From Limnanthes douglasii subsp. nivea (lineage: Eukaryota > Streptophyta > Magnoliopsida > Brassicales > Limnanthaceae): a stretch of DNA of 64,000 nucleotides. The notes beneath the pieces were generated by a model, which made no database searches, was not told the origin of the DNA, and worked only from the letters and a program-made list of their open reading frames with translations. Shown here one piece after another: positions 22,085 through 31,000 of this stretch (position 1 is its first letter; the number at the start of each line of letters is the position of its first letter). The DNA is taken from positions 294,418,009 through 294,482,008 of the forward strand of contig JAUPFV010000004.1 of NCBI GenBank assembly GCA_036936605.1. Direction: 5' to 3'. The position numbers and the translations under genes are program-made.

Positions 22085-23488
22085 CTACCTAGGCTCATAG
22101 TAACTCCATAATTTGCTGCACCTAATTTTATATTCTTTATAGACTAACTCACATGCATTCCAAACATGCACAAATCTCATGCAGTATATGAGATTTGAAA
22201 TTAATAATACCTTGGTTAGAGCATCCAAAGGATTTTCTTCGTTATCAATTTTAGTCATCTTCACTTGCTTCATATCCACCACATATCGGATGAAGTGCAA
22301 ATTTATATCTATGTGTTTAGTTCGCTCATGGAACTTCAGATTCTTCATTAGATGAAAATAACTAGTTTGTCATAGAACACAACGATATTTTGGTCTACTA
22401 GTGAGTTCACTCAATAATCCCTTAAACCAAATAACTTCGTTTAAGAATTTTGTAGCATATATATATATATATATATTCAATTTTGGTAGATGACAAAGCA
22501 CTGAGATTATGTATACAAGATTCCCATCTAACCATTCCTTCAAGCATAGCAAACAAATTATCTGAAATATACTTCCTTGTGTCAAGAAAATGTGCATAAT
22601 CAGAGCCTGCATACCCTATAAAAACTATATCATTCGTATTATTCTTATTGTAGCGAAACCCAAAAACAACCAAACCCTTCAAGTATGTCATGAGCCACTT
22701 GAGTGCATGCTAATGCGGCTTCCCAGGATTAGACATAAATCTTCTCAAAATACTTACGTCGTAGGAAATATCAAGTCTCGTGCATCATTTCATATGTAAT
22801 ATTACCAATAAAATTGACATACAATATCTCTAGCGTATACTTCTTATCTGCAGTTTCAGTTGGTACTTAAGTGGCACCAAGTATGAATTGGAAACCAATA
22901 AGTGTTCCAACCTCTTTGGCTTCAGACATAGAGAACTTCATTATGACATTTTGTATATATTATTGTTGAGATAAGAATAAATATTCATTCATCATGTTCT
23001 TCCTAAAATCAACACCAAGTATCCTTATAGTCTCTCCCATATCATTCATCTCAAACTCTCCTTTCAGTTGAGTTTTCATCGTTTCAATCCGCTTCATATA
23101 TCTTCTAATTATCAGTATATCATCCTCATACAACATCAATAGCATTTGTCTCACCATGTTTGTTCCATGTTCTAATAGACACAATTGTCATAGCAGTTAC
23201 ATGATATTTAATGGATCTCATAAAAGAGTCGAAATTTCTATTTCAATGCCGTGATGACTATTTAATCACATATATAAGTCTCTTCAACAAACACATATAA
23301 CCTTACTTCTATTCTTCAAACCCCTTTGGATGACACATATAAAGTTTCTCTTCTAATTCACCATGTAGAAAGAAAATAGTAACATTCATTTGTTCTAACT
23401 CAAGATCAAATCTAGAAAGAATTAACACCACAACCCCAATGTCTCTTATTAAAACCAACTCCTTCATTTTACATAAAGTTGTGTGCCA
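22085..23488 (-). pseudogene. Copia element C, RNase H and reverse transcriptase part (left of nested element)
   Basis: 22960-23184 has LMLYEDDILII (RT catalytic motif, usually YVDD) and KGEFEMNDMGETIRILGV. 22422-22691 has GYAGSDYAHFLDTRKYISDNLF and ALSSTKIEY (RNase H). 22085-22348 has FHERTKHIDINLHFIR and ENPLDALTKVL. An (AT)n run (about 22458-22475) interrupts the RNase H. The element is cut at 23488 by the chimeric LTR element and continues at 28095. Confidence 0.8.
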
Positions 23489-23493
23489 CTAGT

Positions 23494-23828
23494 TGAAAGA
23501 GAGTGAAACGTAGCAGAAGCTTAAAAAGGGATAACCCTAATTTTTATTAAACAAAAAAACAATTCCCCTAACAATGAATAGAAGATAGGTTTATATAGAG
23601 TTCAAGCAAAACCCTAAAATTAAAAATATGAAAATTACAAAAATAACCTAAAGTATTAAAAGTGCGAAAAAACAGGATAGATGAGCCCGGATGCCTAAAA
23701 AAGCCCATAGCTCACAAGCAAAGCTTGTGACTTACGTTCGTGACGTCGTTTCCTTCAAAACAAGGTGCTATGGGTAAAAAACTGACGCCGGAGCTCCAAA
23801 CTACTAATTCACCGAACTGTCTGCATCA
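23494..23828 (-). repeat. 3' LTR of the chimeric element
   Basis: 335 bp, partner of 27756-28089. The chimeric ORF stop codon (23809-23811) lies 18-20 bp inside this LTR. The sequence just before it on the minus strand is not clearly purine-rich, so the polypurine tract is weak or degenerate. Confidence 0.95.
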
Positions 23829-26796
23829 TTCCCGACGGGTAGAGAAGATTCGCCCTCGAATCTGAACCGCTCTCCCCATCAGAAGAATCCAGGTGCGGTC
23901 TTCCATCAGGTTCCATTCCGAAGTTACTCGAACTGTTCTCAGTCCATGAGTTTTCTCCACAAGCTGACCAGAGTGCCTCTACAAGCTTGTCTGCCTTATC
24001 AAAGTTGAAATCAGGAAATATAGCTTGTTTCGTTGAAATCCATTGTCCTCCTCTCGCCTTTGGCCAGAAAGAAAAATACAGAACAGAAGGGCCAATCTCT
24101 ATTGCAATTTTTTTCAGCAAGTGGCCATAAGCAGGAGCAACAACTTCCTCTATAAGGTAAAGATTCCAATCTGAGCGTTGTTTCCCTCCCCCAGCCATAT
24201 CGTTACCAAACCAAATGTCCCTCCGGTTGGATGACAATTCGAAATATGAATTTATATGAGCAGGGAGACCAGTACTAACCGGCAGTGGCAGAAAACAAAA
24301 AGCCCGCCCTTCAAAATCCTTCCTATTTTGTATGGAAGTAGCAGAAACTTGAAATATATCAGACCGGATGTGTGAAAACTCGCTCTCTCCAGCATCAATT
24401 TCAATAGAATGTAAATAAGCAGCAACACAACCCATCTCTGAGTCTCTTGAGCCGAGCACGCTCCTATCATTTATATTAGACGATCCGATCAACGCAATCC
24501 GATCATCTATGATCATCACTTTGCTATGCACATAAACCTGACTTGTAGCCAGAGGACCTCCATCAACAAGTCTACCATATGCTCTCAAGCCATAAAAAGA
24601 GATGTAGTCTCGTGTTTTAGGGCCAAGCAGAGTCTTCAGATTATGTAATATTGAAGTTTTCTCTCTAGAAATCGTGCGATACTGCCAATGCATAATGGCT
24701 CTTACAGTTGCAGCTCCACCGTCATCTATACCACCCTGGAAGCCTGGTATGAGTGGCATGACGACAATCACACGGAAACAACATTTTTCGTCATGAGCTC
24801 GTAAAATGCGCCGATATAAAGCTTCTAGGACACGGTTTTGTATCGTATCGTCTTCCGCAAGACCCGAAATGAAAAACTGATTCTCAATGTAAATGAAATG
24901 CTGTACTTCCTCAATGAGAGAGCAATAAGCATTATGAATACTTTCTTCAGTTTGATTTGTTCCGGCCGACCACTGACTGGCACTTCTGATTACCTCAACC
25001 TCATCAAGATTATCGAATTCCTCAATTGACATGTTTGCCAAAACAGTAGATAAAGCTCGGGCGAATGCCCTCTCCATCTGAAACTCAATGGAATCTAAAT
25101 CATATACGGCTTCATGTCCTCCCTTCGAAATCGTTGAAAGCATTTGGAGGAAATAATGATTACAGTATGTCCCTATTCCAAAAGTGTATATACGTGGACA
25201 TATTGATCCTGAATTTGCAAGACGAGTCTTCATCACGTCACAAATTTGTCTTTTATCTTCAACAGCTCCATCCGTAACAAAGAATATCATGGGCACAGAA
25301 CTACTAGTATTGGATAGCATTTCGACTGCCTTTTCTAGAGGCGGAAGCATATTTGTAGTGCCCTCTGCGGTCAAGTTGATGCTCATCCATTGAATAGCCC
25401 TTTCAATTGCTTCATTTGTTGGCAACTCCATAGATGTTGAAAACAAATTAGTTTCTGAATTGAAAGCTAGTACGTTAAATGAATCGTCGGCGGTGAGCAT
25501 AGAGAGAGCCGTTGATATTGCATTCTGAGTACTCTCAAGAGGCTTCCCAATCATGCTACCACTAATATTAACAGTAAATACCACTTCCTTTCTAAATACC
25601 TTCTTACTTTGCTGACTTCCCGGGAAAAGGTATACAGAAAACATCTCTCTTTGATCAATATCATGTACAGATGGAGATTGCAATAGCACACTACGAAATC
25701 TTTCGAAGTAAGAAACACCGATAGTTTGATCAAGCATCAGCAGAAACTTACTTAAAGTGATAATAAGTGGGTAAGACTCCGAAGGAATGTGAATGAACGA
25801 TTCTGGGATGCCCTTGAACTGGTCTGAACAAGCAATATCATACACATCCAGCGGAGTATATTCTGCCGTAACGGTCCTGCCCGATAGAGATCTTTTCAAA
25901 TGAGAAACATGGTGTCTGACAGCATAACATAGTGTAGAGCTGACAGTGACAAAAAGTTGACGCAGGACGGTTTCCTCAGTCTCCACCAAAGCATCAGCAG
26001 TAATATTTCTGCTGCAGATAGTACCACTTGGTTTAAGAGACCCTTTGTTTAGCATATGGAATACTTGCTCTCTCTTAAATAATTTCATTGTCAAAACTGT
26101 TGTTTTGCCTGTGCCTGATCGCCCAAATATGAAAGTGCTACTTGGGAACGAAATCATCTCGTTTTCCTCGTCTGTTACTTCAAACGGAAGGTCTATACCC
26201 TCATTATTAGATAACAAGTTGTTTACTAGATCAGATGTTAAAGAATAAAATTCCATCAGCAAAAGACTATCCCTAACTTTGGAAATTTCAACATAGCATC
26301 TACTATCAGAGCCATCTGCACTGAATCTGTTACCGCCCTCTTTGTTGCAGCCTCTTTCGTAACGTACCAGATCCAAAGAGGCGATCCATGTTTTTGGAAC
26401 TTCAGTATCCCCTTCAAGATATTTCAGACTGCAGCTGCAGACAAAATCGTCCGTATATTTCTCAAAAATACTATCAAGACGCTGAACCAAATTAGAGATA
26501 TCCCCCGGTGGCATTAAATCCCAAACTTCGAGAACTTGAACATAACTTTGATCTTTCATTTGCACCCAAATCGTCACGAATTCCATAAATATTATATCCA
26601 GTAACTCAAAGGATGCAACACGGACTAAAATTTTGGCAGTGGTTATCCGTGGCAATATAACGACTGAGTGATAGTCGTCAGGAGGTCTGGATGGCGGCAA
26701 GAACGGTGTTGAATAATCTCCAAAATTATCCGCTGTCGTTGAAAATTTCGATTCCAAATTTTTGTCTTTTTCATTGGACCAAAATTTTTGTTTCAA
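23809..26796 (-). CDS. Chimeric captured-gene ORF: helicase-like / vWA / PLD zeta / sacsin-like
   Basis: 995 codons from a TTG; the frame opens only four codons further upstream and has no ATG until 26586 (residue 71), so the true start is unclear. Segments: 1-70 unidentified; about 80-367 UvrD/TRANK-like P-loop protein with Walker A GRSGTGKT (225-232); about 372-590 ITIH-type vWA domain (VFTVNISGSM, 407-416, MIDAS Asp changed to Asn); about 600-789 PLD zeta C-terminal catalytic part with intact HKD motif (H757, K759, D764); about 790-945 sacsin-like (LPLPVSTGLPAHINSYFELS, RRDIWFGNDMAGGGKQRSDW) with an internal deletion near 912; 946-995 low-complexity tail, last six residues from the LTR. 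Each PLD needs two HKD motifs and sacsin is far longer, so no donor function is complete. Expression and product are unproven. Confidence 0.85.
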   Translation of the reverse strand: MKQKFWSNEKDKNLESKFSTTADNFGDYSTPFLPPSRPPDDYHSVVILPRITTAKILVRVASFELLDIIFMEFVTIWVQMKDQSYVQVLEVWDLMPPGDISNLVQRLDSIFEKYTDDFVCSCSLKYLEGDTEVPKTWIASLDLVRYERGCNKEGGNRFSADGSDSRCYVEISKVRDSLLLMEFYSLTSDLVNNLLSNNEGIDLPFEVTDEENEMISFPSSTFIFGRSGTGKTTVLTMKLFKREQVFHMLNKGSLKPSGTICSRNITADALVETEETVLRQLFVTVSSTLCYAVRHHVSHLKRSLSGRTVTAEYTPLDVYDIACSDQFKGIPESFIHIPSESYPLIITLSKFLLMLDQTIGVSYFERFRSVLLQSPSVHDIDQREMFSVYLFPGSQQSKKVFRKEVVFTVNISGSMIGKPLESTQNAISTALSMLTADDSFNVLAFNSETNLFSTSMELPTNEAIERAIQWMSINLTAEGTTNMLPPLEKAVEMLSNTSSSVPMIFFVTDGAVEDKRQICDVMKTRLANSGSICPRIYTFGIGTYCNHYFLQMLSTISKGGHEAVYDLDSIEFQMERAFARALSTVLANMSIEEFDNLDEVEVIRSASQWSAGTNQTEESIHNAYCSLIEEVQHFIYIENQFFISGLAEDDTIQNRVLEALYRRILRAHDEKCCFRVIVVMPLIPGFQGGIDDGGAATVRAIMHWQYRTISREKTSILHNLKTLLGPKTRDYISFYGLRAYGRLVDGGPLATSQVYVHSKVMIIDDRIALIGSSNINDRSVLGSRDSEMGCVAAYLHSIEIDAGESEFSHIRSDIFQVSATSIQNRKDFEGRAFCFLPLPVSTGLPAHINSYFELSSNRRDIWFGNDMAGGGKQRSDWNLYLIEEVVAPAYGHLLKKIAIEIGPSVLYFSFWPKARGGQWISTKQAIFPDFNFDKADKLVEALWSACGENSWTENSSSNFGMEPDGRPHLDSSDGESGSDSRANLLYPSGMMQTVR
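23962..24429 (-). other. Captured segment: sacsin-like
   Basis: Residues about 790-945 of the chimeric ORF. The VAAYLHSIEI, FQVSATSIQNRKDFEGRAFC and YFELSSNRRDIWFGNDMAGG blocks resemble the repeated HSP90-like region of plant sacsin homologues. FSFWP runs directly into KARGGQWISTKQAIFP; in the family a stretch of tens of residues separates them, so a piece was lost here. Confidence 0.75.
24433..24999 (-). other. Captured segment: phospholipase D zeta C-terminal catalytic half
   Basis: Residues about 600-789. SASQWSAGTNQTEESIH, FIYIENQFFISG, MPLIPGFQGGIDDGGAATVR, IMHWQYRTI, YISFYGLRAYG and VYVHSKVMIIDDR are typical of PX/PH-type PLD zeta rather than C2-type PLDs. Only the second HKD is present. 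Family genes have many introns, yet this piece is uninterrupted, consistent with capture from mRNA. Confidence 0.88.
25027..25683 (-). other. Captured segment: ITIH-type von Willebrand A domain
   Basis: Residues about 372-590. DIDQREMFSVYLFPG, SGSMIGKPL, FNVLAFNSET, TTNMLPPLEKA and FFVTDGAVEDKRQICD match plant inter-alpha-trypsin-inhibitor heavy-chain-related proteins. The first MIDAS Asp is Asn (VNISGS), which should weaken metal binding. Confidence 0.8.
25696..26557 (-). other. Captured segment: UvrD/TRANK-like P-loop protein
   Basis: Residues about 80-367. YVQVLEVWDLMP, SLLLMEFYSL, LPFEVTDEENEMI, IFGRSGTGKTTVLTMKL, LFVTVSSTLCYAV and YPLIITLSKFLLMLD..YFERF resemble the large plant P-loop/UvrD-like (TPR and ankyrin repeat protein 1-like) family. 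Walker A is intact; downstream helicase motifs are absent, and the piece looks internally abridged (near 250-260 and 300-320). Confidence 0.7.
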
Positions 26797-26801
26797 AGGT
26801 T

Positions 26802-27725
26802 TTAATTTTTAATCTTAATTTTTGATTTTCTTCTAGGATTCGAGAAAGAATTAATGTTTACCTTGTCGAAAGAAGATGCGGTTTTTGCTGGTGTTATCCA
26901 AATATCAGCGTATACATTATAAATCGGATCGTCTTCTTCCTCATCCCCGTATACATCATAAATCGGATCTCCTAATTCCGACCAAGTTTCATAAGAAATT
27001 TCACCTTCGTTGTCAGCCTCATACTCATCAAAGAGTGGATGTTTGAGTATCGGTGACTCCTCCATGTCACCATCAAAGTCAGGAATGTTGACTTTCTGGG
27101 TCCGGCGAGCCAACTGGTGCGGCGACTCGGTCACATCTGTGCGAGCCAGCAGCTGATAGAATTCGTCGGTATATTTATCCACAGATCTAGGTTCCTGACG
27201 AAGATTCTGGCGTCGCTGGTAGAGATCCCACTCGAAGTTATAGGGAAGGAAAGCCTTGCGGAGTTTTCTTTTGAATTTCTCCCAACTCTGGACTTTATCC
27301 TTGCCTTCACGCGCGCGGTTCTGCTTCACCTGCTGCCACCAAGCCTGTGCCCTACCGCATAGGTGAATGGTGACTAATGCGACCCTTCTCTCCTCGGGAA
27401 CTTCCTTGAAGTCCAGGACTTCTTCAATCTGGGATAACCAATCGATAAGTGCCTCTGCCTTAAGGCTGCCATCAAAGTCCGGGATGTCTATCTTGAATCC
27501 AAGCTCCCAGCGGCGGGTGTGAGAAGTATTCTGGTCGATCCCCTCCCCAAAAGGGTGAACCATGCCCTCAACCTCTGTGCTTTGTTGCTTGGCGGTAAGA
27601 ACAGCCACCTGCCGGGTAAGATCGGCTACCTGACGGCGTAGGTCAGCATATTCACGATCATCTACATCACTTGTATCTCGGTACACTCTAGCGCCACCGC
27701 AACCGCTGGTTCTTGCTCGTACCAT
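26802..27725 (-). CDS. Ty3/gypsy gag protein, rearranged
   Basis: 307 residues, ATG 27725, about 20 bp inside the primer site. Features are a coiled-coil-like N-terminus (ADLRRQVADLTRQVAVL, 27-43), the Retrotrans_gag domain about 78-200 (AEALIDWLSQIEEVL, RAQAWWQQVKQ, SWEKFKRKLRKAFLPYNFEWDLYQ, SVDKYTDEFYQLLARTDV), and an acidic tail with two DPIY repeats (253 and 266). The gag domain is cut short at about 205 and joined to a second IPDFDGD block (214-220) like the one at 81-86. No zinc knuckle remains. The stop at 26802-26804 overlaps the start of the chimeric frame, which lies in the -1 frame. Gag would form particles packaging the RNA; enzymes must come from elsewhere. Confidence 0.88.
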   Translation of the reverse strand: MVRARTSGCGGARVYRDTSDVDDREYADLRRQVADLTRQVAVLTAKQQSTEVEGMVHPFGEGIDQNTSHTRRWELGFKIDIPDFDGSLKAEALIDWLSQIEEVLDFKEVPEERRVALVTIHLCGRAQAWWQQVKQNRAREGKDKVQSWEKFKRKLRKAFLPYNFEWDLYQRRQNLRQEPRSVDKYTDEFYQLLARTDVTESPHQLARRTQKVNIPDFDGDMEESPILKHPLFDEYEADNEGEISYETWSELGDPIYDVYGDEEEDDPIYNVYADIWITPAKTASSFDKVNINSFSNPRRKSKIKIKN

Positions 27726-27743
27726 CGCGCAGGACTGCCTGTA

Positions 27744-27753
27744 TCTGATACCA
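27744..27753 (-). other. Primer binding site of the chimeric element
   Basis: TGGTATCAGA on the minus strand, two bases after the 5' LTR: ten bases complementary to the tRNA-iMet 3' end, after which the match ends. Confidence 0.85.
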
Positions 27754-27755
27754 AA

Positions 27756-28089
27756 TGAAAGAGAGTGAAACGTAGCAGAAGCTTAAAAAGGGATAACCCT
27801 AATTTTTATTAAACAAAAAAACAATTCCCCTAACAATGAATAGAAGATAGGTTTATATAGAGTTCAAGCAAAACCCTAAAATTAAAAATATGAAAATTAC
27901 AAAAATAACCTAAAGTATTAAAAGTGCGAAAAAACATGATAGATGAGCCCGGATGCCTAAAAAGCCCATAGCTCACAAGCGAAGCTTGTGACTTGCATTC
28001 GTGACGTCGTTTCCTTCAAAACAAGGTGCTATGGGTAAAAAACTGACGCCAGAGCTCCAAACTACTAATTCACCGAACTGTCTGCATCA
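27756..28089 (-). repeat. 5' LTR of the chimeric element
   Basis: 334 bp. On the minus strand a TATATAAA box lies at 27852-27859. About 145 bp upstream of it is GACGTCAC (around 28002-28009), a bZIP-type site, and a CACAAGC/GCTTGTG inverted repeat (27975-27991). Both are also present in the 3' LTR. It would drive one RNA covering gag and the chimeric ORF. Confidence 0.92.
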
Positions 28090-28094
28090 CTAGT

Positions 28095-30760
28095 CTAGCC
28101 TAGTATATGGATAACTTAATACAAATAATTCTTGTATTTCTCTTGTATATCCATTTAATCCCAACAATTTTATGACCTTATGACTTCTTTATACAAACCC
28201 AAGTGTTTATCTTCTTGAGAAACTCAGTTCATCTTTCATAGTCGTAGAAATATTCTCTTTATCATTGTTTTTGATATTATTGTGATATTTTAGAGGTTCA
28301 AGGATATAATCCTATATTTTAATAGATAAAACATAACTAATTACATCCGTAAAAACATACGTACACATCTATTTTCTTGGTCTCTACACTCTATCCATCG
28401 CCACTTGATAACTGTCGAGATCATGTTTCTCTTCTATCCAATCATCTGAAGGCCCTAGAACACCAAACCCTTGGTCATCTTGGGACTCATACATTTGTTG
28501 AACTTCCTTTGTATGAGGCCAAGCTGAACTAGGTCTAAAATCATATTTGGCAGAAGTATTGACAAAATCATTTTCTAGATGAAACCCATCATTAACTTAA
28601 CATCTCTTATCGGCATTACTAGGTTGAGTCTTCACCTCTTTATTTAATAGAATGTCCTCATCATTGAAAATAACTTCCCCACTTATCACAACCATGAAAA
28701 ATCTAGGGTTAAAGTACCACAACCTATACAATTATACTATATCCGGATAACCGAGGAATAAACCTTTTAGTGCTATTCGGAGAAGTTTTTCTTGCTTCAT
28801 ATATGCGTAGGAAACATATTCCAACACTCTAAAATGTTCCAACTTCGATTTCTCTCTGATCCACGCCTCTTGAGGACTAAGAAACTTAAGCATCGTAGAT
28901 GGACTCTTGTTGATGATATATGGAGCGGGTGTCACTACATCTCCCTAGAACCTTCAACCTACTCTAGATGTATGAAACATATACCTAAGACATTCCAGAA
29001 GAGTTCAATTATTTCTCTCAGCAAGCCCGTTTTTCTTTTGAATCTCACTTGCAGTTCGGTGTTTAGAAATTCCAGGCTTTGCACAATACCTAGTGAAATG
29101 TTTTTCATATATTCCAAGCCATTACTAGTCTGAAGCTTCTTCAACACTTTGTCGGATTGGTTACCTATCAATGTCTTCTAGTTCATTAAGAAATCAAAAG
29201 CTTCATCCTTGGTCTTCAAAAGTGTAACCAGCACTTTTATAGAATAATCATTTATCAGTGACACAAATTCCATTTGCATCACCTATGGTAGGTTCCCGTA
29301 TAAAATCCTAAAGATCTGAATGAACACAATCAATCACTTCATTGATTATTTAGTTACTATGCTGAAACTTCACCCTCTTGATGTCACCCAATACACAAAT
29401 TTGGAAAAACTCAGCTTCTGAACTACGATACCATCCCATGTTTGCTTAGTTCTATGATTTCATTCTCACTTAAATAGCCCACCACATTTTTCTAGAACCT
29501 CGTAGACTCTTTCACCATACTAGACACGCCTTTTACCACTACAAAGTCCTTAAGAACTAACACACTATTAGTAATATAGGATTTTGTACCAATAAATGAT
29601 CATTGAAAGACCTTAAGTCTGCAATCTCCATCCTTTTAAGTAAACCCTTTCTCATCTAACATCTTAATAAAAATAAGATACATTTAAATTCGGGTATATA
29701 AGTTACGTTGTTAATCACTCTCTCAAGTTTTTTAGACAACTTCAGATGAACCATTAAAATCCATTTAACATCACAAAATTCATTTTCGAGAATGACCTTT
29801 CCACCATAAAGCATTCTCAGATTTCAAACCAATGCTTACTGGAAGTCATGTGGAACAAAGCAACTGAATCCAACACCTATTTATCCTAGTACTTGCAAGA
29901 GTAAGGAATCATTAACCCACCATCGTACTCACTCTCATCAGATACAATTCCAGCATATCAGTATTTGCTTTTCTAATATGTGTTTCATTTTCCTTTCTTT
30001 TGGAAGTTCCTACTAATATCCCATTTCTTCTTGCATTCCCAACACGTTTGTTTAGAACCCGTCCCAACCCTTTTGAACTTTAACCTAGAGTTTCATTGCC
30101 TTTTAGTTGATACTCTCTTTTGTAGCCTTCTTTTCACACTTAGTTCATGCCTTCCAGAGTTACCATTCAAAAAAATCTTCATTTGAATATCTTGGAGTTC
30201 AACGCACTCTTGACTTCAATCATCTTAAAAAAAATTCCCTAGAGTTACTCCTTAAGATGATGATTGTTTGGTCCTCCTCCTCCACATTTACACCAACTTC
30301 ATTTAAACTCGAGTATGATTCTATTGTAACCTTCTAGTTGTCTTTCGATATTTATGCTACTATCTATAGACAACATATAAAGTTGTTATTTGAAATATTA
30401 TATGTTCACCAATAAATTATTCATTTAAATCACCACAAAATGATTATATATCCCTAACATCATAGTCTTTTCTGATACCTCTCGCAACATTTTATTTCCT
30501 ATGCTCAATATGAGGGCGCTATAACATTTACGTAGTATCACGACATCAACTTGTGTAGATTTATCGTCGATAGCGTGAACTGATCTATTTTGTATTAGGT
30601 AATCATGAACTTTAATTCTTGAGAGGTTAAATTTATTTGATCCGTCGAATATGTCTAGGGTGCGATTCACGTAACTCATATTTCGTGTCTTTCAGTTTTT
30701 AAATAAAATTTGTGTCTACAACCTTTCGATCATAATCAATTTACTTCTTAATTTTTTGTT
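28095..30760 (-). pseudogene. Copia element C, gag to reverse transcriptase start (right of nested element)
   Basis: Minus-strand order from right: gag (30679-30425: LDIFDGSNKFNLSRIKVHDYLIQ), protease/pre-integrase remnants (about 29690-29930, homologous to 20080-20270), integrase (29171-28959: SNGLEYMKNI..LNTELQ; 28935-28732: APYIINKSPSTML, SYAYMKQEKL..ALKGLFLGYPD), then the start of RT up to the CTAGT site. Many stops. It continues left at 23488. Confidence 0.8.
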
Positions 30761-31000
30761 CTATGCTCACCGCACCACGTTTTAGGAACAACAAAATAAA
30801 ATAAAGTGTAAAAAGAAAAAAAAACACAAAAGATAATATTTAATGTCGTTTGGATTCTGGAAATAATTCAATATCCACGAGCAAAATACATTTTTTTATT
30901 AAACAAGGGGTTACAAAAATAATCTCCATACCCAAAGGGCTCTATCACTATAAAACTCTTACAATTAATTTAAATTATTTGGAGAGGTAGATGCTATTAT
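30761..31000 (-). repeat. Probable 5' LTR remnant of copia element C
   Basis: Non-coding sequence next to gag, similar to about 21200-21420. No partner with clear ends or target duplication found. Confidence 0.4.

Larger units (their letters stand above)
23489..28094 (-). mobile_element. Gene-transducing LTR retrotransposon with gag and a four-gene chimeric ORF
   Basis: 4.6-kb element. LTRs 23494-23828 and 27756-28089 (TG...CA) are flanked by CTAGT duplications (23489-23493, 28090-28094) inside the copia element C reverse transcriptase. By eye the LTRs differ at about 5 sites plus one single-base indel. An iMet-type primer site and a gypsy-type gag follow the 5' LTR. No protease, reverse transcriptase or integrase is present: the space is filled by one 995-codon frame built from host-gene fragments. 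It must be non-autonomous. Its youth (about 98.5% LTR identity) and long open frames set it apart from every other element here. Closest known analogue by design is maize Bs1. Confidence 0.95.

Noticed and set aside
24252..24470. Alternative minus-strand ORF inside the chimeric frame
   Set aside because: Out-of-frame shadow of the sacsin-like segment.
26796..26820. Programmed -1 frameshift signal at the gag/chimera overlap
   Set aside because: The frames do overlap by -1, but I could not find a canonical slippery heptamer, so I report only the overlap.
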